DNA from: Pegoplata infirma
Lineage: Eukaryota; Arthropoda; Insecta; Diptera; Anthomyiidae
DNA: 64,000 nucleotides
NCBI GenBank assembly: GCA_963921195.1
Contig: OY992538.1
Location: 14,408,330 to 14,472,329, forward strand
Direction of reading: 5' to 3'
The translations under genes and the position numbers were made by a program. The notes under the pieces are model-generated. The model was not told where the DNA came from. It saw only the letters and a program-made list of their open reading frames with translations, and searched no databases. This document shows, piece by piece, positions 35,896 through 48,500 of this stretch. Position 1 is the first letter of the stretch. Each line of letters begins with the position of its first letter.

Positions 35896-36367
35896 ACGTA
35901 TATGTGAATTTTTAAATTTTCGATGTCAATTAATTTATTTAGATTTAAAATTAAGAACCATTTGGGTCGACACATACACCCAAAAAAATAACTAGTGTTA
36001 AACAGTCTAATGTGACTTAGGTAATTTTTTTTTATATTGAGTTCAAGGAATTGCTCAAGTTTTAACTAAATTGTATAGGACATTTATTTTGTAAAATAGC
36101 ATTGTTTACAATATTAAATTTAACATACACAAACTTGAATCTTTTACCTAAGTTTTTTTTATAAATATAAATAAATTTAATTCGATAAAGTCGACATATT
36201 AATGCCACATTGTAAACAACACATTGACAACAAATTGTCTTTAATTTTTTATAAAATATATGTATTTATGTATGAGGAACTAATTTATTTAATTAATTAA
36301 AAAGGTAAGCAAAAATAATGAGTTTATATATTTGATAAACGTATATTAACCAAAATATTAACTTTCA

Positions 36368-36600
36368 GTTGCAGACGGTGGTGGTTTATCCGAACATTTG
36401 CGGCATCCGCCACGCAACTTGTAAAAATACATTACTTGGAATCTCCACCCAATGTAGGCGTTTAAATTTTAAGGAACGCCATAAAAAACATAAAACAATT
36501 GGTCGCCGGTTCGCAGTGTTGGTTCAATAGTAGACACAAAAGCAGATCCAGAAAATGACTTGAGGTTTTTGATTGCAGATTCCGGTTAGTGATTATTCAG
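36368..36600 (+). pseudogene. Gene-like fragment inside the 4-kb element
   Basis: After an AACTTTCAG acceptor-like site the sequence is clearly less AT-rich and open for about 53 codons (VVVYPNICGIRHATCKNTLL, then CRRLNFKERHKKHKTIGRRF), ending TAG TAG. Another frame reads GSIVDTKADPENDLRFLIA just beyond. I do not recognise it; a captured exon is the simplest reading. Confidence 0.35.
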
Positions 36601-39600
36601 CATCTACAGAAAAAATTCTTTAGAAAAATAGTCTCACAATATGGTACTTTCTATAGAACAATTGTCTCAGAATCTGAAAATTGTTCTAAAGAAAAATTGT
36701 CTTAGAATCTATGATTTTTTCTATTGAAAAATTGTATCAGAACCTGAGACTTTTTCTGTAGAAAAATTGTCACAGAATCTAAAATTTTTTCTGTAGAAAA
36801 ATTGTGTCAGAATCTGAGCTTTTTTTCTATAGGAAAATTGTTAAAGAATTTACGACTTTTTTATAAAAAAAATTGTCTCAAAATGCAAGACTTTTCCTAT
36901 AGAAAAAATTTCTCAGAAATAGAGAATTTTTCTATAGAAAAAAATTCTCAGAATTACAGAATTTTTTCTATAGTAAATTTCTGAAAGACAATTTTTCTTT
37001 AGAAAAATTTTTGAAAGACAATTTTTTTATAAACAAATTTTCAAGCAATATTTCCACAGAAAATATCTCTAAAAACAATTTTTGTATAAAAATTTCTCAA
37101 GGACAATTTTTCTATAGAAAATTTCTGAAAGACAATTCTTCTATAGAAAATTTCTTAAAGACAAGTTTTCTATAAAAAATTTTTTAAATACAATTTTTTA
37201 TAAAAAATTTCTCATACAATTTTTCTATAGAAAATATGTATTAAGACAATTTTTCTTTAAAAATTTCTCAAAGTCAATTTTTCCATAGAAAATTTCTTAA
37301 AGACAATTTTTCTATAGATACTTTCTAAAAAAACAAAAAAATATCTAAAGAAAAGTTGTTTTTACGAAATTTTTTACAGAATAATTTTCTATAGAAAAAC
37401 TGTCTTTTCTATAGAAAAATTATCTTTAAGAAATTTTCTTTACAAAAATTGTCTTTGAAAAAGTTTCTATTAAAAATTGTCTTTCAAAAATTTTCTATAG
37501 AAAAAAATGCCTTTAAGACATTTTCTATAGAAAAATTGTATTTAAAAATTTTCTATTTAAAAATGCCTTTAAGACATTTTCTATAGAAAAATTGTATTTG
37601 AAAAATTTTCTATTTAAAAATTGTCTTTGACAAAGTTTTTATAGAAAAATTTTCTTTAAGAAATTTTCTATAGAAAAATTGTCTTTCAGAAATTTTCTAT
37701 AAAAATGTTCTATAGAAATGTTCTATAGAAAAATTGTCCTTGAAAAATTTTCTATAAACAAATTGTCTTTGAGAAATTTTTTATGAAAATTTTTTAAAAA
37801 ATTTTCTACAGAAAAATTTTCTTTTAGAAATTTTCTCTAAAAACCTGTCTTTCAGAAATTTTCTATAGAAAAATTTTCTTTCAGAAATTTTCTGTAAAAA
37901 AATTGTCTCTCAGAAATTTTTTTTTTTTTTAGAAATTTTCTATAGAAAACCTGTCTTTTAGAAATTTTATATAGAAAAATTGTTTTTCAGAATTTTCTGC
38001 AGAAAAATTGTCTCTCAGCAATTTTCTATAAAAAATTGTCTTTGAGAAAGTTTCTATAGATTTTTTTTTTAATTTCTATAATTATCTTTGAGAAGTTTTC
38101 TATATAAGAATTATATTTGGGAAATTTTCTATAGAAAAATTATCTTTAAAAAATTTTCTATTGAAGAATTGTCTTTGAGAAATTTTCTGTAGAAAAATTG
38201 TCCTTGGGAATTGTCTTTGAGAATTTTTCTATGGAAAATTATTTTTCAAAAATATTCTCTAGAAAAATTTCTCTCAGAAATTTTCTATAGAAATATTGTC
38301 TAAGAAATTTTCTATAGAATAATTGTCTTTGAGAATTTTTCTATGGAAATTGCCTTTCAGAAGTATTCTATGGAAAAATTGTGTTTGAGAAAGTTTCCAT
38401 AGAAAGATTGTCTTTCAAAAATTTTCTACAGAAAACCTGTCTTTCAGAAATTTTATATAGAAAAACTGTCTTTGAAAAAGTTTCTGTAGAAAAATTGTCT
38501 TTGAGAAATATTTTATAGAAAAATTGTCTTTGAGAAATATTCTATAGAAAAATTGTCTTTCAGAAACTTTCTATAAAAAATTTTCTATAGAAAAATTGTT
38601 GTTCAAAAATTTTCTATAGAAAAATTAACTATCAAAATTTTTTTTTAGAAAAATTGTCTTTCAGAAATTTTGCTATAGAAAAATTGTCTTCCAGAAATTT
38701 TCTATCGAAAAATTTTCTATAGAAGAGTTGTCTTTCAGAAAATTTCTACAGAAAAATTGCCTTTCAGAAATTTTCTATGAAAAATTATCTTTGTGAAATT
38801 TTCTATAGAAAAATTATCTTTTTTTATTGGTTTAAAACCAATTTTCTATAGAAAAATTGGTTTTAAAACATTTTCTATTAAAGCATTGTCTTTGAGGAAT
38901 TTTCTGTACAATAATTGTCTTTGGGAAATTTTCTATAGAAAAATTATCTTTAAAAAATTTTCTATTAAAGAATTATCTTTGAGAAATTTTTTACAGAAAA
39001 ATTGTCTTTGAGAAATTTTTCATAGAAATTTTTTTTAAAATTGGCTTGAAAAAGTTTTCTATAGAAAAATTGTTGTCAAAAACTTTCTATAGAAAAATTA
39101 TCTTTCAGAAATTTTCTATAGAAAAATTGTCAACCAGAAATTTTCTATCGAAAAATTTTCTTTCAGAAATTTTCTATAGAAAAATTGGCGTTCAGAAAGT
39201 TTCTATAGAAAAACTGTCTTTCAGGAATTTGCTATAGAAGAATTGTCTTTGAGAAAATTTCTATAGAAAATTTTACTTTAAGAAATTTTCTATAAGAGTA
39301 TTTTCTTTCAAAAATTTTCTGTAGAAAAATTATTTCTCAGAAATTTTCTATAAAAAAAATGTCTTTGAAAAATTTTCTATAGAAAAATTGTCTATTAAAA
39401 ATTTTCTATAGAAGAATTGTCTTTGAGAATTTTTTTAAAAAAATTGTCTGTTTAAAAATTTTCTATAGTAAATCTGTCTTTTAGAAATTTTTTATAGAAA
39501 AATAGTCTTTCAGAAATTTTCTATAGAAGAATTGTCTTTCAGAAAGTTTCTATAGAAAATTGTCTGTCAGGAATTTTCTAAAGAAGAATTGTCTTTTTAT

Positions 39601-39615
39601 TTCTATAGAAAAATT
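36600..39615. repeat. 29-30 bp minisatellite with TTTTCTATAGAAAA core, about 3 kb
   Basis: About 100 diverged units of AGAAATTTTCTATAGAAAAA plus TTGTCTTTC. Each unit has a palindromic centre (TTTTCTATAGAAAA). Open frames within it (for example 38793-39237) are repeat artefacts. Confidence 0.9.
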
Positions 39616-40372
39616 TAGTTGTCACTGATCATGCTAAGTATGTATTTTAAGCTTGTTAGTATTTATATTTTATTATAAAATTGTCCTTTATATTAAAAAA
39701 AAAATATTAAAAATAAATGTAATTAAAATTTATAATATTGAGCATTTTGTATGGAAGGGGATATATAAAACTATTAAATCAACCTAAAAAATACGTTATT
39801 TGACCAATCAAACTGTACCATTTATTTAAATATAGTGGCTAAATAAACAAAATTAAATTTGAAATAATGCTTAAATGCATTTTGTAAGTTTACCTAAGTT
39901 GATTCGGGTAATATGCAAAGAAACTTTTCAAGTTGGATTCCTGCGAAAAATCTTAGGTAAATTATACCCTAAAATTAAATAATTTCACAATTGTTTTTTT
40001 TTGGGTGTATATGAGGGGATTATGGGGACTAAAAATTTGCTCCAATTTGCTTAGTCTTTGAGATATCGCTAATTTAATTTTGCAATCGAATGACAAGAAA
40101 AAAATCTGATCACCACTTTCAAATGAATGAATCACTTTTTTTCGAATGAATGAAAAAAAAATAATTTTTAATAGTCGAATGAAAAATAAAATCGAATGCA
40201 TTAAAAAAGGGTATTTTTAAATAAAAAAGTGATTTAAATAATCATAAAATTGTATTAATTAACTGCAAAAATTTTTAAATTTAATTCAGTAATTTAACAA
40301 CATTTATTGAAAGAAGTCCAGAAATCTCTCTCACTCCAAATCTTTTTTTATACCCTCCAACTACAGTATGGG

Positions 40373-40672
40373 CACAGACTAATACAGACTCGACATAAGT
40401 GACAGGTGTCAAAAAAGTATTCTTTAACCATATGGTTAATATTTTCAAATTATTCTACGAATTAGGTTAGAAAGAGAAAACTGATATAACGCGCCATTAG
40501 AAAAATGGATGCCAGATCGGTTTTTGTTGTTTCACTCACTCCTAAGTCGTAGAAAGTGTTGCCATGTTAGCGTAAAACGGACTAAAAACCGCTGTGTTTT
40601 CTCCTAAAATCGCTTAGTTTTTCCCCATTTTTTCTTATAAAACTCTACTGTCGAGTCTGTATTTAGTCTGTG
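40373..40672. mobile_element. 300-bp MITE, CACAGACTAA ends, copy A
   Basis: The ends CACAGACTAATACAGACTCG and CGAGTCTGTATTTAGTCTGTG are inverted. GTATGGG lies on both sides (40366-40372 and 40673-40679). Confidence 0.8.
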
Positions 40673-40679
40673 GTATGGG

Positions 40680-40979
40680 CACAGACTAATACAGACTCGA
40701 CAAATATGACAGGTGTCAAAAAAGTATTTTTTAACCATATGGTTAAAGTTTTCAAATTATTCTACGAATTAGGTTAGAAAGAGAAAACTGATATAACGCG
40801 CCATAAGAAAAATGGATGCCAGATCGGTTTTTGTTGTCTCACTCACTCCTAAGTCGTAGAAAGTGTTGCCATGTTAGCGTAAAACAGACTAAAAACCGCT
40901 GTGTTTTCTCCTAAAATCGCTTAGTTTTTCCCCATTTTTTCTTGTAAAACTCTACTGTCGAGTCTGTATTTAGTCTGTG
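40680..40979. mobile_element. 300-bp MITE, CACAGACTAA ends, copy B (tandem)
   Basis: Nearly identical to copy A, same orientation and length, starting right after the shared GTATGGG and followed by GTATAGC. The two copies sit head to tail. Confidence 0.8.
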
Positions 40980-40984
40980 GTATA

Positions 40985-41430
40985 GCTAAGTAAGTTGTTC
41001 ACCGGTGAAAAAAAATGTTTCGAAACATCAATTAATTTGTAGTGAAAATTTGACAGTCATATGTTTGGTTATGTTTTGCGCATCAGCATACATAAAATAC
41101 CTTCAATTAAAATTTTGTTGATAATTTTTGTCTATTTATGTGATATAATTAATGTTTACAGTGCCAAACACTTATAATTACTTCATTTTATTTCTGAATG
41201 TTAAATTTCACCGCTTTTTAAATGGTCTGTACAATTTAAAAAAATGTTGCTTATAGTGTTGTTGCGTATTGATGCAACATATACCGGGTTATTTTGCCGG
41301 TTTTTCACCAGTGAACAGAATACCTCTTCAGCGAAATTTTTACGCTTTTGTAAAGCTAGTGTGAAATTTATGTTTTTTTTATATGGAGTTTGACAGATTT
41401 TCACGTGAAAACCGAGCAACTTACCCACCT
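40985..41430. mobile_element. MITE-like insertion with GTAAGTTG ends
   Basis: GTAAGTTGTTC near 40990 and GAGCAACTTAC ending at 41424 are inverted, and a TTCACCGGTGAA palindrome follows the left end. It separates the two halves of the mini-me element, which supports insertion; no clear target duplication. Confidence 0.45.
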
Positions 41431-42117
41431 TATGGGGGTATACTCACTTTGTCATTCCGTGTGTAACGCATCGAAATATCGGTCGGGGACCCTATAAAGT
41501 ATATATATTATTGATCACTGATCGATTCTAAGACATTCTAGCGATGCCCGTCCGTCTGTCTGTCTGTCTGTCCGTCCGTCTGTATTTAACACGAAGCAGT
41601 CCAAAATAAAAGAGCTAGACCCCTCAAGTTTGGCATAAATATGTCTGATGATCCTAGGCAGGTTAAGTTCGGAAATGGGCCAAATCGGATCAGGGGGGAA
41701 AAAGTTCCCCCCTGAAAAACTAAACCAACCTCTTAAAAATACTAATTTTTTTACGATTTTTTGTGAACCAAATGAGACATATGTATGTTCGTAGAAGTTT
41801 ATGGTCCTGCGCTTGGACCCAGGGGATTAAAAAATGTCGTTTTTTTGCCCCGCCCCTCTTTTAAGGGCGTGGATAAAAAATAATATAAATAAATAATTAT
41901 AAAACTATAATACTTAAGTGCACAATGCAGACAAAAATGAAATTGTAAACATATACCGTGAGGTTCAAGGAGTCACCCCAGCTCACCGACCCCTCCCCCT
42001 ACCTTGCACCCCCCCCCCTTTAAAACAATGCCCCTGTCAAAAAAAAATTTTTAAATTTTTTTTACATGTTGGAGGGTATAATAGATTAGGCACAGCCGAA
42101 TTTAACACTCTCACTTG

Positions 42118-42406
42118 TTTTTTTTAATTTTGTGGGGTTAAAAAGATCCGCATTGCGAAACTTTTTCTTTAAAAAAATAATAATTAACTATTTTATTTAC
42201 ATATACTTTTAAAAAGCATTTATTTAAGAAAATTTTAGTCCGTATCTATTCTTATACAACATAATTAACATAGAAAACCATTTGCCTAATATTTTTTGAT
42301 TTTTGTTAATGCAAAAAGGATTCTAAAGGAAAACCCTAAAAAAGTTTGAAAATTTAAATAAATTTAATAATAATAAAAAATACAAAGTCTACACATAACT
42401 AGGTTA
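42118..42406. other. 3' flank of DNAJC11
   Basis: AT-rich 3' UTR-like sequence. AATAAA on the minus strand occurs near 42192-42197. Confidence 0.4.
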
Positions 42407-44254
42407 TCATGGCAGTCGAGCAGCATCTAAATCTTTAATAACCACTGTCTTACTGACATTATTGTGCTTAAAGTCAATGCGTAAAACTTTAGATTCTCCA
42501 ATACTTGGGTCATAGAATCCTGGTAAATCGCTCTGGAATAGAAAATTAAGTTAAAAAAATGCATACAAAATATTTAAAAAAAAAACATACCTTAGAAGAA
42601 TTGTACAGTATTAAGACACCATCTTTAACTAAACATTGTACAGGTATGGTTACATCTATGGAGGCAGACGAAATAAATTCAAAACCATTTTCCTCCAATT
42701 GACCATAGACAGCTTTGGTTATTACCAAACCATTACGTTCAGTTTCTTCATTGACAATACGTTGATAGGTATGTTGCATTAGTTCTATAGCGGCGTTAGC
42801 CTCTTGACGTCTCACCGTCATACGTTGTTCATTAGTACGTTTTGTCTTTTCAATTTCAATATTTTTACGTTCAGACTGCATAGGTTCAATAATAGATTTC
42901 TTAACAAAAAACCATACTATAACTGGTGTAACAGTGGCATAAAAAACAGCAGCAGGAACAATTTCTTCACTTAAATGTATAGGAAATACGTAAGTCTGTT
43001 GGGAACGTATAACTCTGTGAGAGAAAAAAAATTATTGAGTTAAAAAACTGATTACTTTGTGAGTTAGAGAAAACAAATATTTACTTGAATTTCAGTATAA
43101 CTCCCGTTGGTACACCTACAGATACTGATGCAAAGACTGAACTATATTTTGATATCTTTTTTTCTGCACCATATTCTGCCAAGAAACCAAATGTTCCTAC
43201 TTTCGCAGCCACCTTCAATTTAAGTTCGTTTTCAATCATTTTGTGGGTGTAGGCTATACTATAGTATATATGAGGTGTACCAATTACAAAAGAGGTAGAC
43301 CAAGCATAACGTTCATTAATACGATCAACTTGAGTGGTCATACTTGGCTGTGAACCAGCATTCAACGTTAACGAACCCACCGTATGTTTGTCAAGTTGCA
43401 CGGCTAAAGTTGAAAAGAGCCCTGGAATAACACCATTCTCCCTAAAGTTGACTTGAGTACCAGCATTTACTGTTACTATTGAATTGAAAGTTCGACCACC
43501 CTTAACTCCCATAATTAAGCCATTACCAGCACCAATGTCCAGTTCTAGCCAACCTTTGTTTAGCAGACGTCTACCGCATACAATAAATCCTCCCGAACCA
43601 TTGCCATTAGAAGACATTAAATTTCCACTTAATGTCATTGTATCCCTTCGTGTTAAAGGAGCCTCAATGGACTGGGATATACTCATTGAAGATACCTCAA
43701 TATGAGGCATTTCGGCCTCATCATAGGGTGAAAAAATTTCAGTGGCATTTATATTAATGGTAACATTTCCCCGAGGATTAGTATTTTGCAATAGTTTACG
43801 TTCTTCCGCTAATTGAGCTAGTCTTTCATATTCCTCCCTTATTTCTGCAGGAGTTTTTGTACGATGCACCAATTCCCAGCCATCGGTACGTAAACCTTTT
43901 TCACCCACCGAATCATAAATTGCTCTTTTATGAGGATCCGACAAAACTTCATATGCCCTCTTTGTACGATTAAACATCAATTCAGCCTTTTGCTTTTTCT
44001 CCGGCTCTATATGTTTATCCGGATGATAAATCCTGCTGAGCTTACGATAGGAAGAATTTATTTGATCTGAATTAGCCTAAAACAAAAATTCCAATGAGTT
44101 TAGTTCATTAGTTTTGGTAAATAAGAGGTGATGAAACATGGTTAGAAGTTGTGGAACAAAAACAACAACACAAAATACTTGCATCTTTGGGCAAATTTAG
44201 AAAGGTATAGTAATTCTCCTCCATCTCATTGTCAGATCCAAGATCCTCGGACAT
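42407..44254 (-). CDS. DNAJC11: DnaJ homolog subfamily C member 11, 537 aa, four exons
   Basis: Mitochondrial J-domain protein associated with the MICOS/MIB complex that shapes cristae and links the outer and inner membranes. Exons on the minus strand: 44183-44254, 43085-44076, 42591-43014, 42407-42532. The J domain (residues 14-78) carries the HPD triad at 42-44 (YHPDKH) and RAYEVLSDPHKRAIYD. Next come TPAEIREEYERL, TNPRGN and QSIEAPLTRRDTMTLSGN, a long beta-rich region, and a C-terminal DUF3395 part with QEANAAIELMQ, VTIPVQCLVKDGVLIL and PGFYDPSIGE. The length fits the human protein (559). The first intron is GC-AG (donor GAT|GCAAGT); the others are GT-AG. The Drosophila counterpart is, as I recall, CG8531. 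The gene is divergent from Hsc70-5, 1.34 kb away. Confidence 0.92.
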
Positions 44255-45596
44255 TTCCCTGTTGCAGTAATATGAAGATTTAAGACGGTTATATTTATTG
44301 CACTGTTGGCAATGTTTTTATTAATAAAATTTTGAAATTTGTACTAAGATAATAAAAAAAAATATTTTTTTATTCTATTTTGTTAAATAACCTCAATGTC
44401 GTTTGAAGATGCCAGATTTTACGAAAATTGTACAAGTGTAGGGTTCTTACTAAAAGTTTTAAGGGATGATTACATGCGTATTTAATATTACCGGTGATGT
44501 GTCATGTGGGGTAATTAGGAAAAAACCCCTAAACTATGAGGCATGTCACAGACTCAAATCCGTTCGGATTTGGAAAATGTGATTTACTCGTAAAACACAA
44601 AGTGAATATTTTTTTTTTCGAAATGAAACCACTGTTAAGGTACCTACAGACGACACAATATTATATACAACATGCAATTATATTGATGGTGTGTGAGTTA
44701 GATTGACGATTGTACAATGGTCAATATTACCCACACACGATCAATATAATTGCATATTGTACATAATATTGCGTCGAATTAAGATTTTTATAATTTTTGT
44801 ATGCCATACATCAAAATATCGGTCGGGGATATTTCGATGCGTTGGATTCTTAGACATTCTAGCGATTCGTCTGTCCCTTTGTCTGTGATAAGCACGATGC
44901 AGTCCAAACTAAAAAAGCTAGATTCCTCTAGTTTAGCACGAGTAGTAGTTATTATATTATATAACGGACTAAATCGGACCAAGGGGAAAAAGTTGCCCTT
45001 TGAAGAATTAAAGAGTTAAGAAAAATGAAACGTTTTTATGTCAAAGTTCTGCACTTGGACCCAGGTAATTAAACAAAAATATTTTGGATATATTTTTGCG
45101 GAATAAAAAAAATGGTTTTATAATAAGTTGACTTAAGTCAACAGACTTAAGTGAGAAATTCATAAAAAAAAATACAATAATGGCACTTATCGCGAGGGAG
45201 AACGTTTATTTTTTTAATCTTCCCCCCTTAAATTTATTTTAGCCGCGATACAGAACCCTAATGATCTGGCAATCTTACTGCTACTGTCAAAAAATCGTCG
45301 AATCTGGCCACATTTTACTGACAATAGCTTTGTTATTGTTTGAATCGGAATATTCTGGAATGAAACAATATATTTGCATGTTTAAATAACTTCGCATCAC
45401 CCTGTTAGAAAATTTCTTTTTATTTGACATTTCAGTAACAATCTTATTATACTTCTCATTCCTCTTTGAAAAACGTGCACGAATTTGTGTGAATTCGAGA
45501 ACAAATTTTCCCAAACGAAAATTTCTTGTGAAATTAAAAGAAAATTAATTAAAATTTTGTTAAAAAGTAATTAAAAACACAAAAAATATAATAAAC
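44255..45596. promoter_or_regulatory. Divergent intergenic region between DNAJC11 and Hsc70-5
   Basis: Both genes must start from this 1.34-kb interval. No TATA box is obvious near either start. It is invaded by a CATGTCACAGACTC repeat (44520-44635), a hairpin MITE of about 128 bp (44650-44777, AATTATATTGATGGTGTGTG with its inverse) and a mini-me core (44800-45120). The remaining unique parts are about 250 bp next to DNAJC11 and about 470 bp next to Hsc70-5. Confidence 0.5.
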
Positions 45597-48500
45597 ATGT
45601 TACGTGTTACAAAGTTTTTGCCACGTTTGGTTGGTCAACGTCAAGCCAGCTTAGTGGCCGGAAAATATTCTAGCATATTCGAGAATGTAAGTGCCTAAAA
45701 AAATAATTTAGACGTATTTTCTTGCTTGCCTACGTAAAGGCATAGGAAAAAAAACGTTTTACATAATAGATTTATAAGAATTTGTTAAAATTTTATTAAA
45801 AAGTTATAGAAAATTCATTAAAAATGTTTTTTTACTCTTATTTTATAGCAAACACCCGTATTAAATGGACTCTCCACCCAATTGCGTCACAAGTAAGTTA
45901 TGTGTAATTGTATGAAATTTTCTACAATTTTTTTTATCATTTTAATCATTTTTCCATTACTAAATTATTAAGATATTTAATTATTACTATTTCTGTTATG
46001 TAATTTGAAAGTTTCTTTCTTAATAATTTGTTTAACCGGCCGGGGTCATGTGAGCTTAACATAAAAATTAATGCATTTTTTATTTAGATTTTTTTCGCTA
46101 TTTGTTACGTCATTTATACGTCATTGTTAATTTTTAAAAATTTTCAAATGCGGATAAAATACACATAAAAGTTTTAGTTAATTTCCAATATATATTTCAT
46201 CATTAATAAAACTTTCTTTGTTTTATCTCATACGCATTTACTTGTTCCAAACATGTGTACACGATTATATAAGAAAACAGCTGAGTTTAGTGCTATGTAC
46301 ATTCGATTTATACATTTTGTGTATCAATATGAATTATTCACTATAATGATGTTTTCTGATAAGACAATGAAGTTTTAATTTTATAAATATGTAGAATGTT
46401 GTAGAATTATTACTTTTAAATGATTTCAATTCGAAAATATTTCCGTTTCATATTGAGTTACAAGATAAGCCCATTGTAAAGGCATGTCTCAGAATCAATT
46501 CACTTGATTTGAATAAACGGTTTACTCATAAAACGCAAAGTGAATATTTTTTTTCGAAATGAAACCACTTTTATGCAATTCAGGGACATGTCACAGACTC
46601 AATTCCACTCGGAAGTGAAATAAGTGATTTACTCGTAAAACGCAAAGCAAATATTTTTTTCGGAATGAAACCACTTTTATGCAATTAATTCCACTTTGAT
46701 TTTTGAAAGTGATTTCATTACGAAAAAAATAATATTCGTTTTGCTTTTTACGAGTAAAACACTTTTTTAAAATCCAAACGGAATTGAGTCTGTGACATGC
46801 CCCGAAATTAGCCCTTGATTTTTTTTTTGATGAAATTGTAATGAGACACAAAAATTTGTAAACATTAATATTAAATTCAAAATAAATTCAAGGGTTTAAC
46901 TATAGACTATTGGCAGTACCGTTTTAACCATTAAAGGACCCCCCGACACCCCTACCAAAAAAAGATCTACATTTTTCAGTTTTATGCTGCTGTTTTTATT
47001 AACATTACGGGTTTTTAAATCGCCCTACATAAAAAGTCGCATACTCATTTTCCTTCATAAAAGGTCTCAGGTTCAGAGACCTTTTTCGTTTGGAAAATGT
47101 GAAATATTTTGTATAGAGAGAAAAGTCTCAGGTTCTAACAAATTTTTCTATCGAAAAAGTTCCAGATTCTGCGACATTTTTGTCACAGAAAAAGTATCAG
47201 TTCTTAGACCTTCTTCTCATAAAAAAAATCTTAAATTCTGATAACTTTTCCCATAGAAAAAGTTTTATAATCAGACATTTTTCTTAAAGAAAAATGGTCA
47301 GATTCTGTGAACTTTTTCATATTAAAAAATACCTTTTTCCTATAGAAAAAGTCTCAGACTCTGATACCTTGTATCTGAAGAAAAAGTCTCATATTCTGAG
47401 ATCTTTTTCCTATAGAAAAAGTCTCAGATTCTGAGACCTTTTTGTTTTAGTAGAAAAAGTCTCAGATTCCAAGACATTTTTCTTATAGAAAAGTTTCAGA
47501 CTCTGAGACTTTTTTTTAGTAGAATGAGTCTCAGATTATGAGTTTTTTGTTTTATAGAAAAAAATCTCAGATTACGAGACTTTTTTTATACAAAAAGACT
47601 CATATTTTCAAAAAGAAAAAGTCTCAGATTATGAGACCTTTTTTCTATACAAAGTCTCTAATTCTGAGATTTGCAAATATAATTCTGATTCTGAGATTTG
47701 CAAAACTAAAAGCTCTGGACCTTTTTCAAAATCTGAGACATTTTGCGTATAGAAAAATTATCATATTCTGAGACCTTTTTCTTTCAGAAAAAAAAAAACA
47801 GAAACTTTTGACTTCATGTCCTTAATCTTAAAGTGGAAATAAACAGAACAGAAAAAAAAAACAGAAAGCAGAATTTGTATAGGGTGTTTTTTTTTACTGT
47901 TACCGAACTTCAAATTAAAATAAAGTAAGGAAAAATATTTTTAATATCAATCAAACTGACTTTATTGGATAGATAATTTTATGACATTAATGTTTAAAAA
48001 TGATTTGGAGCCATATCGATACCAAAAATGGCTCGTACATGGAGTAATCTGAACCTCCATTTTCACACAATTTTCACAGAATTTGAGGCCGTTTTTCGAA
48101 TTTCTCCAATAACTCGTCGAAGGTTTATTTCCAGGTGTTTAATTGTCTCTAATTTATCGGAAAAGACAAGTGGGGTTATATCAAGCGATATTGGTAACCA
48201 ATTAATAGGATCTTTGAACTGAACTTAAATTTTATTAAGTTCGACGAAAAGAAGCATTTTTTTGATAAAAAATTTCTACATTTTGAAAGCGTTGCTCTTA
48301 TGTAAGTCTTTGCATGATAAAATGTCAAACCATACTTAACAAAACACAACTATCAGCAGTTAGATCGGTTGTCAAATAAAGCAGTATTACCAATTCAAAG
48401 TTGTGAACCTCTAAAAAAAACACCCTATAGTTTGAACTCAGTTTAAACTTAAAACAAATGTAATCGTTTTATCGTTTAAGATTAACATTTCAATGCTGGT

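Larger units (their letters stand above)
35977..40007. mobile_element. TA-flanked CACCCAAAAA-end element, 4,031 bp
   Basis: The ends are CACCCAAAAAAATAAC and TTTTTTTTGGGTG, with TA at 35975-35976 and 40008-40009. It contains, in order, an AT-rich left part, a gene-like GC-richer insert (36370-36600), a 3-kb minisatellite, and a right part with CTTAGGTAAATTATACCC that is a partial inverse of the left. It has no transposase. Confidence 0.6.
35101..40260. mobile_element. ATTCGAAT/CATTCGATT palindromic host element interrupted at 35977
   Basis: 35120-35300 repeats AATCGAATGCATTC. 35320-35400 (AGCGATATCTCAAAAACTAAGC) is the inverse of 40030-40080, and 40090-40210 returns to CGAATGAATG words. The 4-kb element below is nested in it, together with a family G fragment at 35500-35895. 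Confidence 0.45.
40349..42117 (+). mobile_element. mini-me/DINE-type element with three nested insertions
   Basis: The left end TATACCCTCCAACTACAG is at 40349-40366 and resumes at 41435 with GGGGGTATACTCAC. The core ATCGATTCTAAGACATTC is followed by the (GTCY)n tract at 41547-41582, and the end is GGAGGGTATAATAGATTAGG then GAATTTAACACTCTCAC. Two 300-bp MITEs and one of about 440 bp interrupt it. Confidence 0.65.

Noticed and set aside
38793..39237. Open frames of 63-72 codons rich in SIEKLS/FYRK
   Set aside because: They are produced by the 29-30 bp TTTTCTATAGAAAA minisatellite and occur on several frames; no gene features.
36600..39615. Regularly spaced repeats as a possible CRISPR array
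   Set aside because: The units are contiguous, diverged and have no unique spacers; the window is clearly eukaryotic.
43484..43705. Plus-strand 73-codon frame
   Set aside because: Antisense shadow of DNAJC11 exon 2.
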